Assembly (NCBI GenBank): GCA_024699205.1
Contig: JAILQA010000466.1
Coordinates: 1 to 5,259 of the forward strand
Reading direction: 5' to 3'
Length of the DNA stretch: 5,259 nucleotides
Source: Treponema sp.
Lineage (GTDB): Bacteria > Spirochaetota > Spirochaetia > Treponematales > Treponemataceae
Notes under the pieces: generated by a model
Database searches by the model: none
The model's input: the letters and a program-made list of their open reading frames with translations, nothing else
What the model was told of the DNA's origin: nothing
Translations under genes and position numbers: made by a program
Shown here: positions 1 through 5,259 of the stretch, in pieces
How positions within the stretch are numbered: position 1 is the stretch's first letter
How the letters are laid out: each line of letters starts with the position of its first letter

Positions 1-807
1 GATATGACCATCACCGGAATTTTAAAGTCTAACAGCTTCCTCAGCTCAATGCAGGCTTATGCAGATATTGAAGATGTAAACACAATTACAGAAATGCCTG
101 AGGGCGGTTATTCAATGTTTTCAATTTATTTGCGCGACAACGACCAGCAGACAAAGGCTGCAAATATGATTGAGGCAAGAATCCGTGAAGATGAAAATGT
201 AAATCCTGAAATCCATGTTACAAGCCGTGCTCTTGCTATGAAAACAAATCCTACAAACATTGGTAAGGGAATTGAAAAACAGATTGATGTTAAAAAGCCT
301 GAAAATGAGTGGAAGGGTGTAAAGTATGGAGTTGAAACTTTGTATGACGAAATCCCTCAGATTAAAACAGTGCTTAATGTTGTGCATATTATTACAACCG
401 TTATTCTGATTGTAATTCTGCTGATTGTTATGGTAGGCGTGTCTAACACATACCGAATGGTTTTGTACGAACGAATCCGCGAAATTGGAACTATGCGTTC
501 TCTTGGCATGACTGGCAAAGATACCCGAAAAGTTTTCACTAACGAAGCTGTTATTCTCTGCATCATTGGTGCTCTTGCGGGGCTGATTTTTGCTGTAATT
601 GTAATGACAATTGTGCATTTTATTCCTATAAATAATGATTCCCTTTCTTTCTTTCTGCAGAAGGGACATTTTACATTCAAGGTTTCATTTGTTTCTGTTG
701 TATTGCAGTATTTAATTTTGATTGTCCTTACAACACTTGCTGTCCGCGGAAGTGCCAAACAGGCAGCCAGGATGAATCCGGCAGAAGCATTGAGAACGGT
801 TAAATAA
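1..807 (+). CDS. FtsX-family ABC transporter permease, C-terminal part (LolC/LolE or MacB-like), 5' partial
   Basis: This is the membrane subunit of an ABC transporter of the FtsX/LolC-E/MacB superfamily, which couples cytoplasmic ATP hydrolysis to movements of a periplasmic domain. The reading frame is open from the first base, so the gene starts upstream; the ATG at 4 is probably an internal Met. Counting that Met as 1, residues 1-120 are the end of the periplasmic domain. Membrane segments follow at about 123-147, 182-206 and 227-247. The cytoplasmic loop after the first segment carries the family hallmark YERIREIGTMRSLGM (155-169), and the tail ends in AARMNPAEALRTVK, typical of FtsX permeases. 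The 268 residues seen match the last 60% of a roughly 400-residue permease. The LolA-like gene 31 bases downstream favours a lipoprotein-release role (LolC/E type) over MacB-type drug or peptide export, but sequence alone does not settle this. The ATPase partner is presumably upstream, outside the window. Confidence 0.92.
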   Translation, partial: DMTITGILKSNSFLSSMQAYADIEDVNTITEMPEGGYSMFSIYLRDNDQQTKAANMIEARIREDENVNPEIHVTSRALAMKTNPTNIGKGIEKQIDVKKPENEWKGVKYGVETLYDEIPQIKTVLNVVHIITTVILIVILLIVMVGVSNTYRMVLYERIREIGTMRSLGMTGKDTRKVFTNEAVILCIIGALAGLIFAVIVMTIVHFIPINNDSLSFFLQKGHFTFKVSFVSVVLQYLILIVLTTLAVRGSAKQAARMNPAEALRTVK

Positions 808-827
808 TTAAGGAAGATTTGAATCAC

Positions 828-833
828 AGGTGG
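828..833 (+). promoter_or_regulatory. Ribosome binding site for the LolA-like gene
   Basis: AGGTGG lies five bases before the ATG at 839 and decides the start. An in-frame GTG at 830 overlaps this site and would need the AAGGAAG at 810-816, about 13 bases upstream. The ATG at 839 also gives a cleaner signal peptide (MKKIIGIF...). Confidence 0.65.
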
Positions 834-838
834 TTTTT

Positions 839-1603
839 ATGAAAAAGATAATTGGTATTTTTACAGCAGCTGCACTTTTGGCTGGAGCTGCTTTTGCGCA
901 GGTTTCTGCTGAGGATGCAGAAAAGGCTTATAAGATAATGGAATCAACAGACGATAATCTTGCTTATCACGGAGATTATTCGGCAACTGTTTCGCTTGTT
1001 GTAGAAAAGCCAGGCAAGCCAAAGGAAAACTTGCAGTACAAGATTTTTGAGCGAACCGACAAGGATTTGATGACAATTGTTCAGCTTTTCCCGGAGGCAG
1101 ATAAGGGCGTTGGTTATTTACGAAACGGTGATAACATCTGGTCTTATGATCCAATCAGCCGAAAGTTTACACACACTTCTATAAAAGAAGCTCTTGGCGA
1201 TTCAGACATTAAACTGGACGATGTTGAGCAGAACGAAAACCGTTGGCGTGAAAATTACGAGGTTGCCGCTTTTGAAGAAGGAACTCTTGGTAAGTATCCG
1301 GTAAATATTATCACTCTGGTAGCAAAAACAAAGGAACCATCTTACGCTAAAACAAAGTTTTATATTCGCCAGGATATTCCCCTTATTCTTAAGCAGGAGG
1401 ATTTTTCTGGTTCAGACCGTCTTATGCGAACAATTCTTATTCCAAAGTATTCAAAGGTTCCCGCCGGTTATGTTTCAACTCAGGCAATTGTCCGCGACGA
1501 ATTGAACAAGGGCGAACAAACTCAGCAGGTTATCTCCGATTTGACTTTTGATACTCTCCCAGATAAGATTTTTACTAAGGCATACTTAGAGGGGTTGAAC
1601 TAG
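839..1603 (+). CDS. LolA-like outer membrane lipoprotein-sorting protein
   Basis: This is a predicted periplasmic protein of the LolA-like lipoprotein-sorting group (the family often named 'outer membrane lipoprotein-sorting protein'). Its members have a half-barrel fold thought to shield lipid or acyl chains between membranes. The 254-residue product begins with a signal peptide (MKK, then a hydrophobic AAALLAGAAFA stretch) with likely cleavage after Ala20 or Ala24; there is no lipobox Cys, so it should be soluble. The core shows the group's alternating strands and the recognisable GVGYLRNGDNIWSYDP segment (90-105), followed by a strand-rich second half and TLPDKIFTKAYLEGL at the end. The length suits this family and exceeds the roughly 200 residues of E. 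coli LolA, to which it is only distantly related. It follows the FtsX permease by 31 bases on the same strand with no terminator between, so they are probably co-transcribed. The family call is from motif recognition; substrate lipids or lipoproteins are unknown. Confidence 0.84.
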   Translation: MKKIIGIFTAAALLAGAAFAQVSAEDAEKAYKIMESTDDNLAYHGDYSATVSLVVEKPGKPKENLQYKIFERTDKDLMTIVQLFPEADKGVGYLRNGDNIWSYDPISRKFTHTSIKEALGDSDIKLDDVEQNENRWRENYEVAAFEEGTLGKYPVNIITLVAKTKEPSYAKTKFYIRQDIPLILKQEDFSGSDRLMRTILIPKYSKVPAGYVSTQAIVRDELNKGEQTQQVISDLTFDTLPDKIFTKAYLEGLN

Positions 1604-1630
1604 TAAATCTGGTATAAAAAATGCAAATAT

Positions 1631-1664
1631 TCCCCCGAACTTTTTTGTATCGGGGGATTTTTTT
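1631..1664 (+). terminator. Rho-independent terminator of the permease/LolA-like operon
   Basis: TCCCCCGA (1631-1638) pairs perfectly with TCGGGGGA (1650-1657) around an 11-base loop and is followed by seven T residues (1658-1664). It begins 28 bases after the TAG of the LolA-like gene. Read on the minus strand, the same stem follows the SIMPL gene's stop codon, and a T-rich stretch (complement of 1613-1622) lies a few bases beyond the stem, so it may work in both directions, more weakly on that side. Confidence 0.9.
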
Positions 1665-2391
1665 ATCTCAATTCAAACACAACCGAAACGTTAGCTGTTA
1701 TGGAATCCTGACCGGCAGAAATTGTCGTGGAATTAGTCGCCATCATTTTTGCACTGTCTGCATATTCTCGTACAACAGGATAAGAGCCTGAGTTTTCCAT
1801 AATCGAAATTACCTTGCCAAGCTTGCAGCCAGCTTCTTCTGCAAAGAGCTCTGCCTTTTCTTTTGCCTGCTGGAAAGCTAAACGTCTTGCCTGTTCAACT
1901 GCTGCTTTAGAATCCTTTACCAAAAATGAGATTCCGTTCATCTGATTTACACCGGCAGAAATTGCTGTATCAATTACAAGACCAGATTTTTCAACATCCT
2001 CAAGAATCACTGTGATATTGTTAGAGGTAACATACAAGCCTGGAATATCCTTGCCATCCTTCCAGTAATTTTCCTGATAAAGGCTGTAGTTTGCAGTAGA
2101 AATGTTATCCTCAGAAATGCCAATTTTTTTAAGAGCCTCGTAAACCTTGTTCATCTTTGCAGCGTTATTCTGAACCGAAGCCAAAGCTGTTGTCTCTTTT
2201 GTCTGAACAGAAAAAGTGAGCTTTGCCATATCGGCTGGAACCTTTACCGAACCGCTGCCAGTTACAGAAATTGTGCGCGGGTTTTCATCCTGCGGATGTG
2301 GATGTTTTTGCGGATGTTTCTGTGCAAAAACCGATGTTGTGCATATTAAGCTGATAAACGCAGCAAGAATATAAATCTTTGTTTTTTTCAT
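1663..2391 (-). CDS. Exported SIMPL-domain (DUF541) protein
   Basis: This 242-residue protein belongs to the SIMPL/DUF541 family, periplasmic or envelope proteins related to E. coli YggE and BP26 of Brucella that can form ring-like oligomers; their biochemical role is poorly defined (YggE is linked to oxidative stress). A signal peptide (MKKTKIYILAAFISLICTTSVFA) probably ends after Ala23. It is followed by a His/Pro-rich stretch QKHPQKHPHPQ (24-34), then the domain, opening with the family-typical TISVTGSGSVKVPADMAKLTFSV (about 40-62; quoted here as TISVTGSGSVKVPAD plus a following strand). Other family marks are the helix around ALKKIGISEDNISTANYSL, the VTSNNITVILEDVEKSG region and the late RRLAFQQAKEKAELFAEEAG helix before a final strand ending VSVVFELR. 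Length is normal for the family. ATG at 2391 is chosen because GGAGG stands five bases before it; the in-frame TTG at 2403 overlaps that site. The gene is convergent with the LolA-like gene and divergent from the large lipoprotein gene. Confidence 0.92.
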   Translation of the reverse strand: MKKTKIYILAAFISLICTTSVFAQKHPQKHPHPQDENPRTISVTGSGSVKVPADMAKLTFSVQTKETTALASVQNNAAKMNKVYEALKKIGISEDNISTANYSLYQENYWKDGKDIPGLYVTSNNITVILEDVEKSGLVIDTAISAGVNQMNGISFLVKDSKAAVEQARRLAFQQAKEKAELFAEEAGCKLGKVISIMENSGSYPVVREYADSAKMMATNSTTISAGQDSITANVSVVFELR

Positions 2392-2396
2392 TATTT

Positions 2397-2401
2397 CCTC
2401 C
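2397..2401 (-). promoter_or_regulatory. Ribosome binding site for the SIMPL gene
   Basis: CCTCC on the plus strand reads GGAGG (within TTGGAGGAAATAATG) on the minus strand, five bases before the ATG at 2391. It is a near-ideal Shine-Dalgarno sequence and excludes the TTG at 2403, which would place the start inside or before the site. Confidence 0.8.
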
Positions 2402-2418
2402 AAAAATAATATATCATA

Positions 2419-2460
2419 TTGTATAATTTATAAGATTGTATGTTGTTACAAATTATACAA
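2419..2460. repeat. Hyphenated inverted repeat in the divergent intergenic region; candidate operator/promoter
   Basis: TTGTATAATTTATAA (2419-2433) and TTACAAATTATACAA (2446-2460) are inverted copies, 14 of 15 bases complementary, around a 12-base spacer. They sit in the 112-base AT-rich gap between the divergent SIMPL and lipoprotein genes. Each arm holds a TATAAT: plus strand 2422-2427, and minus strand as the complement of 2452-2457, so each gene has a possible -10 element pointing toward it. No good -35 hexamer at 16-18 bases was found for either. It could be a dyad operator for a regulator acting on both genes, a pair of back-to-back promoters, or chance in AT-rich DNA. Confidence 0.45.
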
Positions 2461-2492
2461 CTACTTTTGTAAAAAAAAGGAATAAAATGTGT

Positions 2493-2498
2493 GAGAGG
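2493..2498 (+). promoter_or_regulatory. Ribosome binding site for the modular lipoprotein gene
   Basis: GAGAGG, followed by AA, lies five bases before the ATG at 2504. The upstream ATG at 2487 is in a different frame and meets a TGA after six codons (the stop is 2505-2507), so it is not the start. Its stop overlaps the real start codon, so a six-codon leader cannot be excluded but has no other support. Confidence 0.65.
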
Positions 2499-2503
2499 AA
2501 ATT

Positions 2504-5259
2504 ATGAGAAAGTTTTTATCACAAGTTATTAGGATTTTTGTTGTTTCTGCAATTGTATTGTGCGGTATTTCTTGTGCAAGTACAGGAAGTTCAGCGGGTG
2601 AAGCAAATGATAAGCTTATAGAATCGTACAAAAAGGCAATTGTTGGAAACTGGTTCTGGAATTACGGATATGATCAAACTAGGTTTGCAAATGAACAAGG
2701 CATCTTTAATAAGGACGGAACGTTTGAACTTTTTTATATTGTTCCGGAAGAGTCCGAGTATGACAAAGGTGATTATTATATAATTAATGATGAAAAATAC
2801 GGACCAACATTGCAGCTTCATTTAAAGCAATGGAAAAATAAACTGGAAGATGACTGGCAGGATACAGATGTAAAAATCTATTTTACAATTAATAGTATAG
2901 ATGACGACAGATTACTTATGAGCCGCTACAGACGTGATTTTACCGGTATAGGCTGGATTGTTCAGGATTTTGATCCTGGTGTTTATAATGATTATAGAAA
3001 AATTAAAGACAGCACTAAAGAAACTCTTGTTGGAAAATGGACTGTAAACAAGCGTGGAACTCCTGGTATAGATTGGGATGAAACCTGGGTTTTCAATGCT
3101 GACGGAACAATGGAAGATTATTGGAGAGATGCCGGAGAAGAACCGGTAAAATATAAGGGAAAATACGAAGTTATAGAAGAAAAAACTGGAAGTGTTTTAC
3201 ATACGACACTGACCAGTGGACAAAATGAAAGTGGAGCCTTTGAACTAAATCCACCAATGGAGTTTTGGACTGATTATAAAACCTGCGGAGAAAATCTTAT
3301 AAAAGTACGCTCTTTGCGAAACATAATTGGCGGCGAAAAGCATAATAGTGAAAGGGACAGTGATGATTTTTATTACCGCGAGATTCCGCTGGAAACAGTT
3401 ACGTATCATTGGGAAAATTATACTTTCAAGGATTATTATCCAAAGGGTGAAGAGTATAAAACAATAGGTTTGGAAAAACGATTCTTGTTTAGAGACGTTC
3501 CTGATGATTTAATGAAACAACATTTTATTGGCTGGTGTGATAATTCTGAATTAAGCGGCAATCTTGTAGAAAAAATTGCTGCTGGTGATAGCTCTGCTAA
3601 TTATGAGTTCTGGGCTAAGTGGGGATTAAAATGTAATAGAAATGATTATGACCCGCAAAATGGAAACTATAATCATGAGTTTACTTTACCTTTATCATTA
3701 TTGGCTCCAAATATGAAGCTTCCTTCTACAGGAGATAAAGTAAAAGTTGTACTTTCGGGTAAGCTTTCTAAAGATATTGATTGCTGGTGGGGCTTGAGAA
3801 TTGTTGATAACAGTGATGGTTGGTATGTTTTTGGCGAGGATTGGCATAATATAAAAAGTAATAACGGCAGTTTTACAGATATTTTTGAAATTACGACATC
3901 TGGAGATTCAAAGACAACAGATTATGATCAACTCTTTTTTAATTTATGCTATAACCCGGACAGTCTTGATGAAACAATAACAATTGATGATTATAAGTTT
4001 GAAGTTATAGATGAAAATTCTTCAATAAAAATAATAGAACACACATTTAATTATGGAAACTTCATCTTTAAACAGAATTCTGTTCTCGGATATGATTTCT
4101 ATCTCCCGACAAATCCAGATAATCTTCCATATCAAACAAATTATTGGACTCAGCAGGGAAATGAATTCCTTGGCTGGTATGATAATCCTGAATTTAAGGG
4201 AAATCCTATAACTAAGCTTTCTGGTAACGAGAACAACAAGTCAAAGACTTTCTATGGAAAATATAATTTAAAGTTTAGTGAGCCAAATCTCAGAGATAAT
4301 GGTTCATATGGTTATGATAGAAAAATTCCTGTAAAAGCTGTAATTCCAAATGCAAAACTCAATCCAAAAAAAGGAGATGTTGTAAGGGTAGCTGTTTCTG
4401 CAAAAGCATCAAAAGATTTTGAAGTATGGATGGGAATGGATTTAATCAACATTTCACCAGAGTGGAATGACGTTGGAAATGATTGGCATCATGTCGAAAG
4501 TAAAAATAAAATGCTTAAAGCTTGTTTTGAAATTCCTATTCAAAAGGATGCCAATTATAATTCAATAGATGATGCAGTTTTTTGTTTTATGTATGATACA
4601 GACACTGCAACTGAACCGCTGATTCTTTCTGATTTTAAGTTTGAGTTTGTAGATAAAGACCCGTTTGTAACAACAGAGGCTGAATCAAAGCATGTTTCAA
4701 TTAAACCTTGTGCAGAAGGCTTTGAAATTACAGTAAGAAAGCTTGATTCTGATGTAGGTGATTGGACTGGTCATTTTAATCTTTATACTGGAGACATTAA
4801 AACCAATGGTTATGACACTAATGTTAATATAGATTCTTCTATTTTGAATGATAAAAAAACTGTAACTTTTATCTGGCCTTTCTGTGAAAAAGGTAAAACA
4901 TATAGGTTTGATTATTCTTGGAATGATTCAAAATGGCATGGCGAATACTTAAAGGTTATTGCAACAACGGGAAAAGGTGAATTGAATGTAAAACCTCTTG
5001 AAAAAATGAAAATCACACTTGAATCAAATTCTAAAGAAGCAAATCTTTCTGTAAAAAACTTTTCCAAAGAAATGATAATGGATGTTGTTCAAAAATATAT
5101 AAATCAAATTGCTACCATAGATGTTGATTTACCAGTTGTTTCCGGTAAAAATGATTGGAGTGATACTCGATGGCTTTTTGGAGCAGGCTGTATAATGAAG
5201 TATTCTAATCAAAATCAAGATAAATTCTACAGCCTGCTCCAAAAAGCCATCGAGTATCA
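2504..5259 (+). CDS. Large modular lipoprotein with duplicated lipocalin-like and Flg_new/beta-module units, 3' partial
   Basis: The frame stays open for 918 codons from ATG 2504 to the window edge, with no stop. The N-terminus (MRKFLSQVIRIFVVSAIVLCGISC) is a lipoprotein signal peptide with GISC as a relaxed lipobox, so Cys24 is the likely lipidated residue. Residues about 45-165 and 174-295 are two lipocalin-like units, each starting VG[NK]W and carrying F-N-x-D-G-T 21 residues later. Residues 300-503 and 514-717 are a tandem duplication. Each copy starts with a Listeria-Bacteroides (Flg_new/InlB B-repeat type) unit containing F[IL]GW[CY]DN, followed by a Trp-rich beta module with the G[EN]DWH motif and a closing [YF]KFE[VF][IV]D strand. 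Residues about 725-830 look like another beta-rich domain, then a more helical part (841-870). Such architecture suits a surface or periplasmic ligand-binding lipoprotein, possibly carbohydrate-related; no catalytic motif is seen and I do not recognise a named gene. Residues after about 910 are unreliable because of the terminal inverted repeat. Confidence 0.86.
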   Translation, partial: MRKFLSQVIRIFVVSAIVLCGISCASTGSSAGEANDKLIESYKKAIVGNWFWNYGYDQTRFANEQGIFNKDGTFELFYIVPEESEYDKGDYYIINDEKYGPTLQLHLKQWKNKLEDDWQDTDVKIYFTINSIDDDRLLMSRYRRDFTGIGWIVQDFDPGVYNDYRKIKDSTKETLVGKWTVNKRGTPGIDWDETWVFNADGTMEDYWRDAGEEPVKYKGKYEVIEEKTGSVLHTTLTSGQNESGAFELNPPMEFWTDYKTCGENLIKVRSLRNIIGGEKHNSERDSDDFYYREIPLETVTYHWENYTFKDYYPKGEEYKTIGLEKRFLFRDVPDDLMKQHFIGWCDNSELSGNLVEKIAAGDSSANYEFWAKWGLKCNRNDYDPQNGNYNHEFTLPLSLLAPNMKLPSTGDKVKVVLSGKLSKDIDCWWGLRIVDNSDGWYVFGEDWHNIKSNNGSFTDIFEITTSGDSKTTDYDQLFFNLCYNPDSLDETITIDDYKFEVIDENSSIKIIEHTFNYGNFIFKQNSVLGYDFYLPTNPDNLPYQTNYWTQQGNEFLGWYDNPEFKGNPITKLSGNENNKSKTFYGKYNLKFSEPNLRDNGSYGYDRKIPVKAVIPNAKLNPKKGDVVRVAVSAKASKDFEVWMGMDLINISPEWNDVGNDWHHVESKNKMLKACFEIPIQKDANYNSIDDAVFCFMYDTDTATEPLILSDFKFEFVDKDPFVTTEAESKHVSIKPCAEGFEITVRKLDSDVGDWTGHFNLYTGDIKTNGYDTNVNIDSSILNDKKTVTFIWPFCEKGKTYRFDYSWNDSKWHGEYLKVIATTGKGELNVKPLEKMKITLESNSKEANLSVKNFSKEMIMDVVQKYINQIATIDVDLPVVSGKNDWSDTRWLFGAGCIMKYSNQNQDKFYSLLQKAIEY
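3401..4012 (+). repeat. Coding duplication, copy 1 (residues 300-503 of the lipoprotein)
   Basis: The first copy of a composite module that recurs 214 residues (642 bases) later. Its signposts are TYHWENYTFK (300-309), FIGWCDN (341-347), FWAKW (369-373), PNMKL (402-406), GEDWHNIKS (444-452) and YKFEVID (497-503). The protein similarity is clear, but the nucleotides have diverged, so this is an old domain duplication and not a recent DNA repeat. Confidence 0.85.
4043..4654 (+). repeat. Coding duplication, copy 2 (residues 514-717 of the lipoprotein)
   Basis: The second copy has matching signposts TFNYGNFIFK (514-523), FLGWYDN (555-561), FYGKY (583-587), PNAKL (615-619), GNDWHHVES (658-666) and FKFEFVD (711-717). 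The offset to copy 1 is 214 throughout, except about 213 around PNAKL, which implies one small insertion and one small deletion. Only an 10-residue linker separates the copies. Confidence 0.85.
5161..5259. repeat. Perfect 32-bp inverted repeat at the window edge; probable fold-back artefact
   Basis: Bases 5161-5192 (starting TGATACTCGATGGC) are the exact reverse complement of 5228-5259, with a 35-base loop at 5193-5227. The right arm ends on the last base of the window. At the loop junction, GTATAAT (5190-5196) and ATTCTAC (5224-5230) are complementary at six of seven positions, which is the short homology expected for snap-back priming. The frame of the lipoprotein happens to stay open through both arms. 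A true DNA hairpin is possible but less likely. Confidence 0.9.

Noticed and set aside
121..669. Minus-strand open frame of 182 codons inside the permease gene
   Set aside because: It lies wholly opposite a gene with strong FtsX motifs, its product is Asn/His/Cys-rich and resembles no family, and no ribosome site was evident.
357..827. Minus-strand open frame of 156 codons inside the permease gene
   Set aside because: Antisense shadow of the permease's membrane segments, with low-complexity Ile/Thr/Arg composition.
830..841. GTG at 830 as start of the LolA-like protein
   Set aside because: The AGGTGG that best fits a ribosome site overlaps this GTG and is ideally spaced for the ATG at 839, which also gives a normal signal peptide.
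861..1154. Minus-strand open frame of 97 codons inside the LolA-like gene
   Set aside because: Antisense to a well-supported gene, with no recognisable domain.
2401..2403. TTG at 2403 (minus strand) as start of the SIMPL protein
   Set aside because: It overlaps the GGAGG ribosome site serving the ATG at 2391.
2487..2507. Six-codon leader frame from ATG 2487 overlapping the lipoprotein start
   Set aside because: Its TGA overlaps the ATG at 2504, but no run of regulatory codons or attenuator hairpin is seen and it lacks its own convincing ribosome site.
2591..2821. Minus-strand open frame of 76 codons inside the lipoprotein gene
   Set aside because: It looks membrane-like, but it is opposite the lipocalin-like unit, whose coding frame has conserved internal repeats.
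5161..5259. Terminal inverted repeat as a transposon end or invertible promoter
   Set aside because: There is no transposase or recombinase nearby, it lies within an open coding frame, and its flush placement at the edge fits a fold-back artefact better.

Overview
The window most likely comes from a spirochaete of the Treponema type. This is an inference from AT-rich codon usage with many GAA, AAT and GTT codons, from a relaxed spirochaete-style lipobox on the large lipoprotein, and from an FtsX-family permease followed by a LolA-like periplasmic protein. No ribosomal or tRNA marker is present, so the genus is not proven.

There are four protein genes. Positions 1-807 hold the C-terminal part of an FtsX/LolC-E type ABC permease whose start lies outside the window. 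It is followed after 31 bases, on the same strand, by an exported LolA-like protein (839-1603). The pair looks like the end of an operon that extracts lipoproteins from the inner membrane and moves or sorts them toward the outer membrane. A strong hairpin plus T-tract (1631-1664) ends this operon.

A convergent gene (1663-2391, minus strand) encodes an exported SIMPL-domain (DUF541) protein. Its stop codon lies inside the T-tract of the terminator. Its start is separated by 112 AT-rich bases from a divergent gene. That spacer holds a near-perfect 15-base inverted repeat with a TATAAT in each arm, a candidate shared promoter/operator.

The divergent gene (2504 to the right edge, plus strand, 918 codons without a stop) encodes a large modular lipoprotein that is the most interesting item here. 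It has two tandem lipocalin-like units, then a roughly 205-residue composite module present twice in tandem (a Listeria-Bacteroides/Flg_new-type unit followed by a beta-rich, Trp-rich module). A further beta-rich region follows, and the protein is cut off at the window edge. It is probably anchored in an envelope membrane and may bind carbohydrate or protein ligands; the binding role is inferred only.

The last 99 bases form a perfect 32-bp inverted repeat around a 35-base loop, ending exactly at the window edge. This looks more like a fold-back (snap-back) assembly or amplification artefact at a contig end than biology, so the final residues of the lipoprotein should be distrusted.

I found no RNA genes, CRISPR array, insertion sequence or tRNA-like attachment site, and no gene-free stretch longer than 300 bases.
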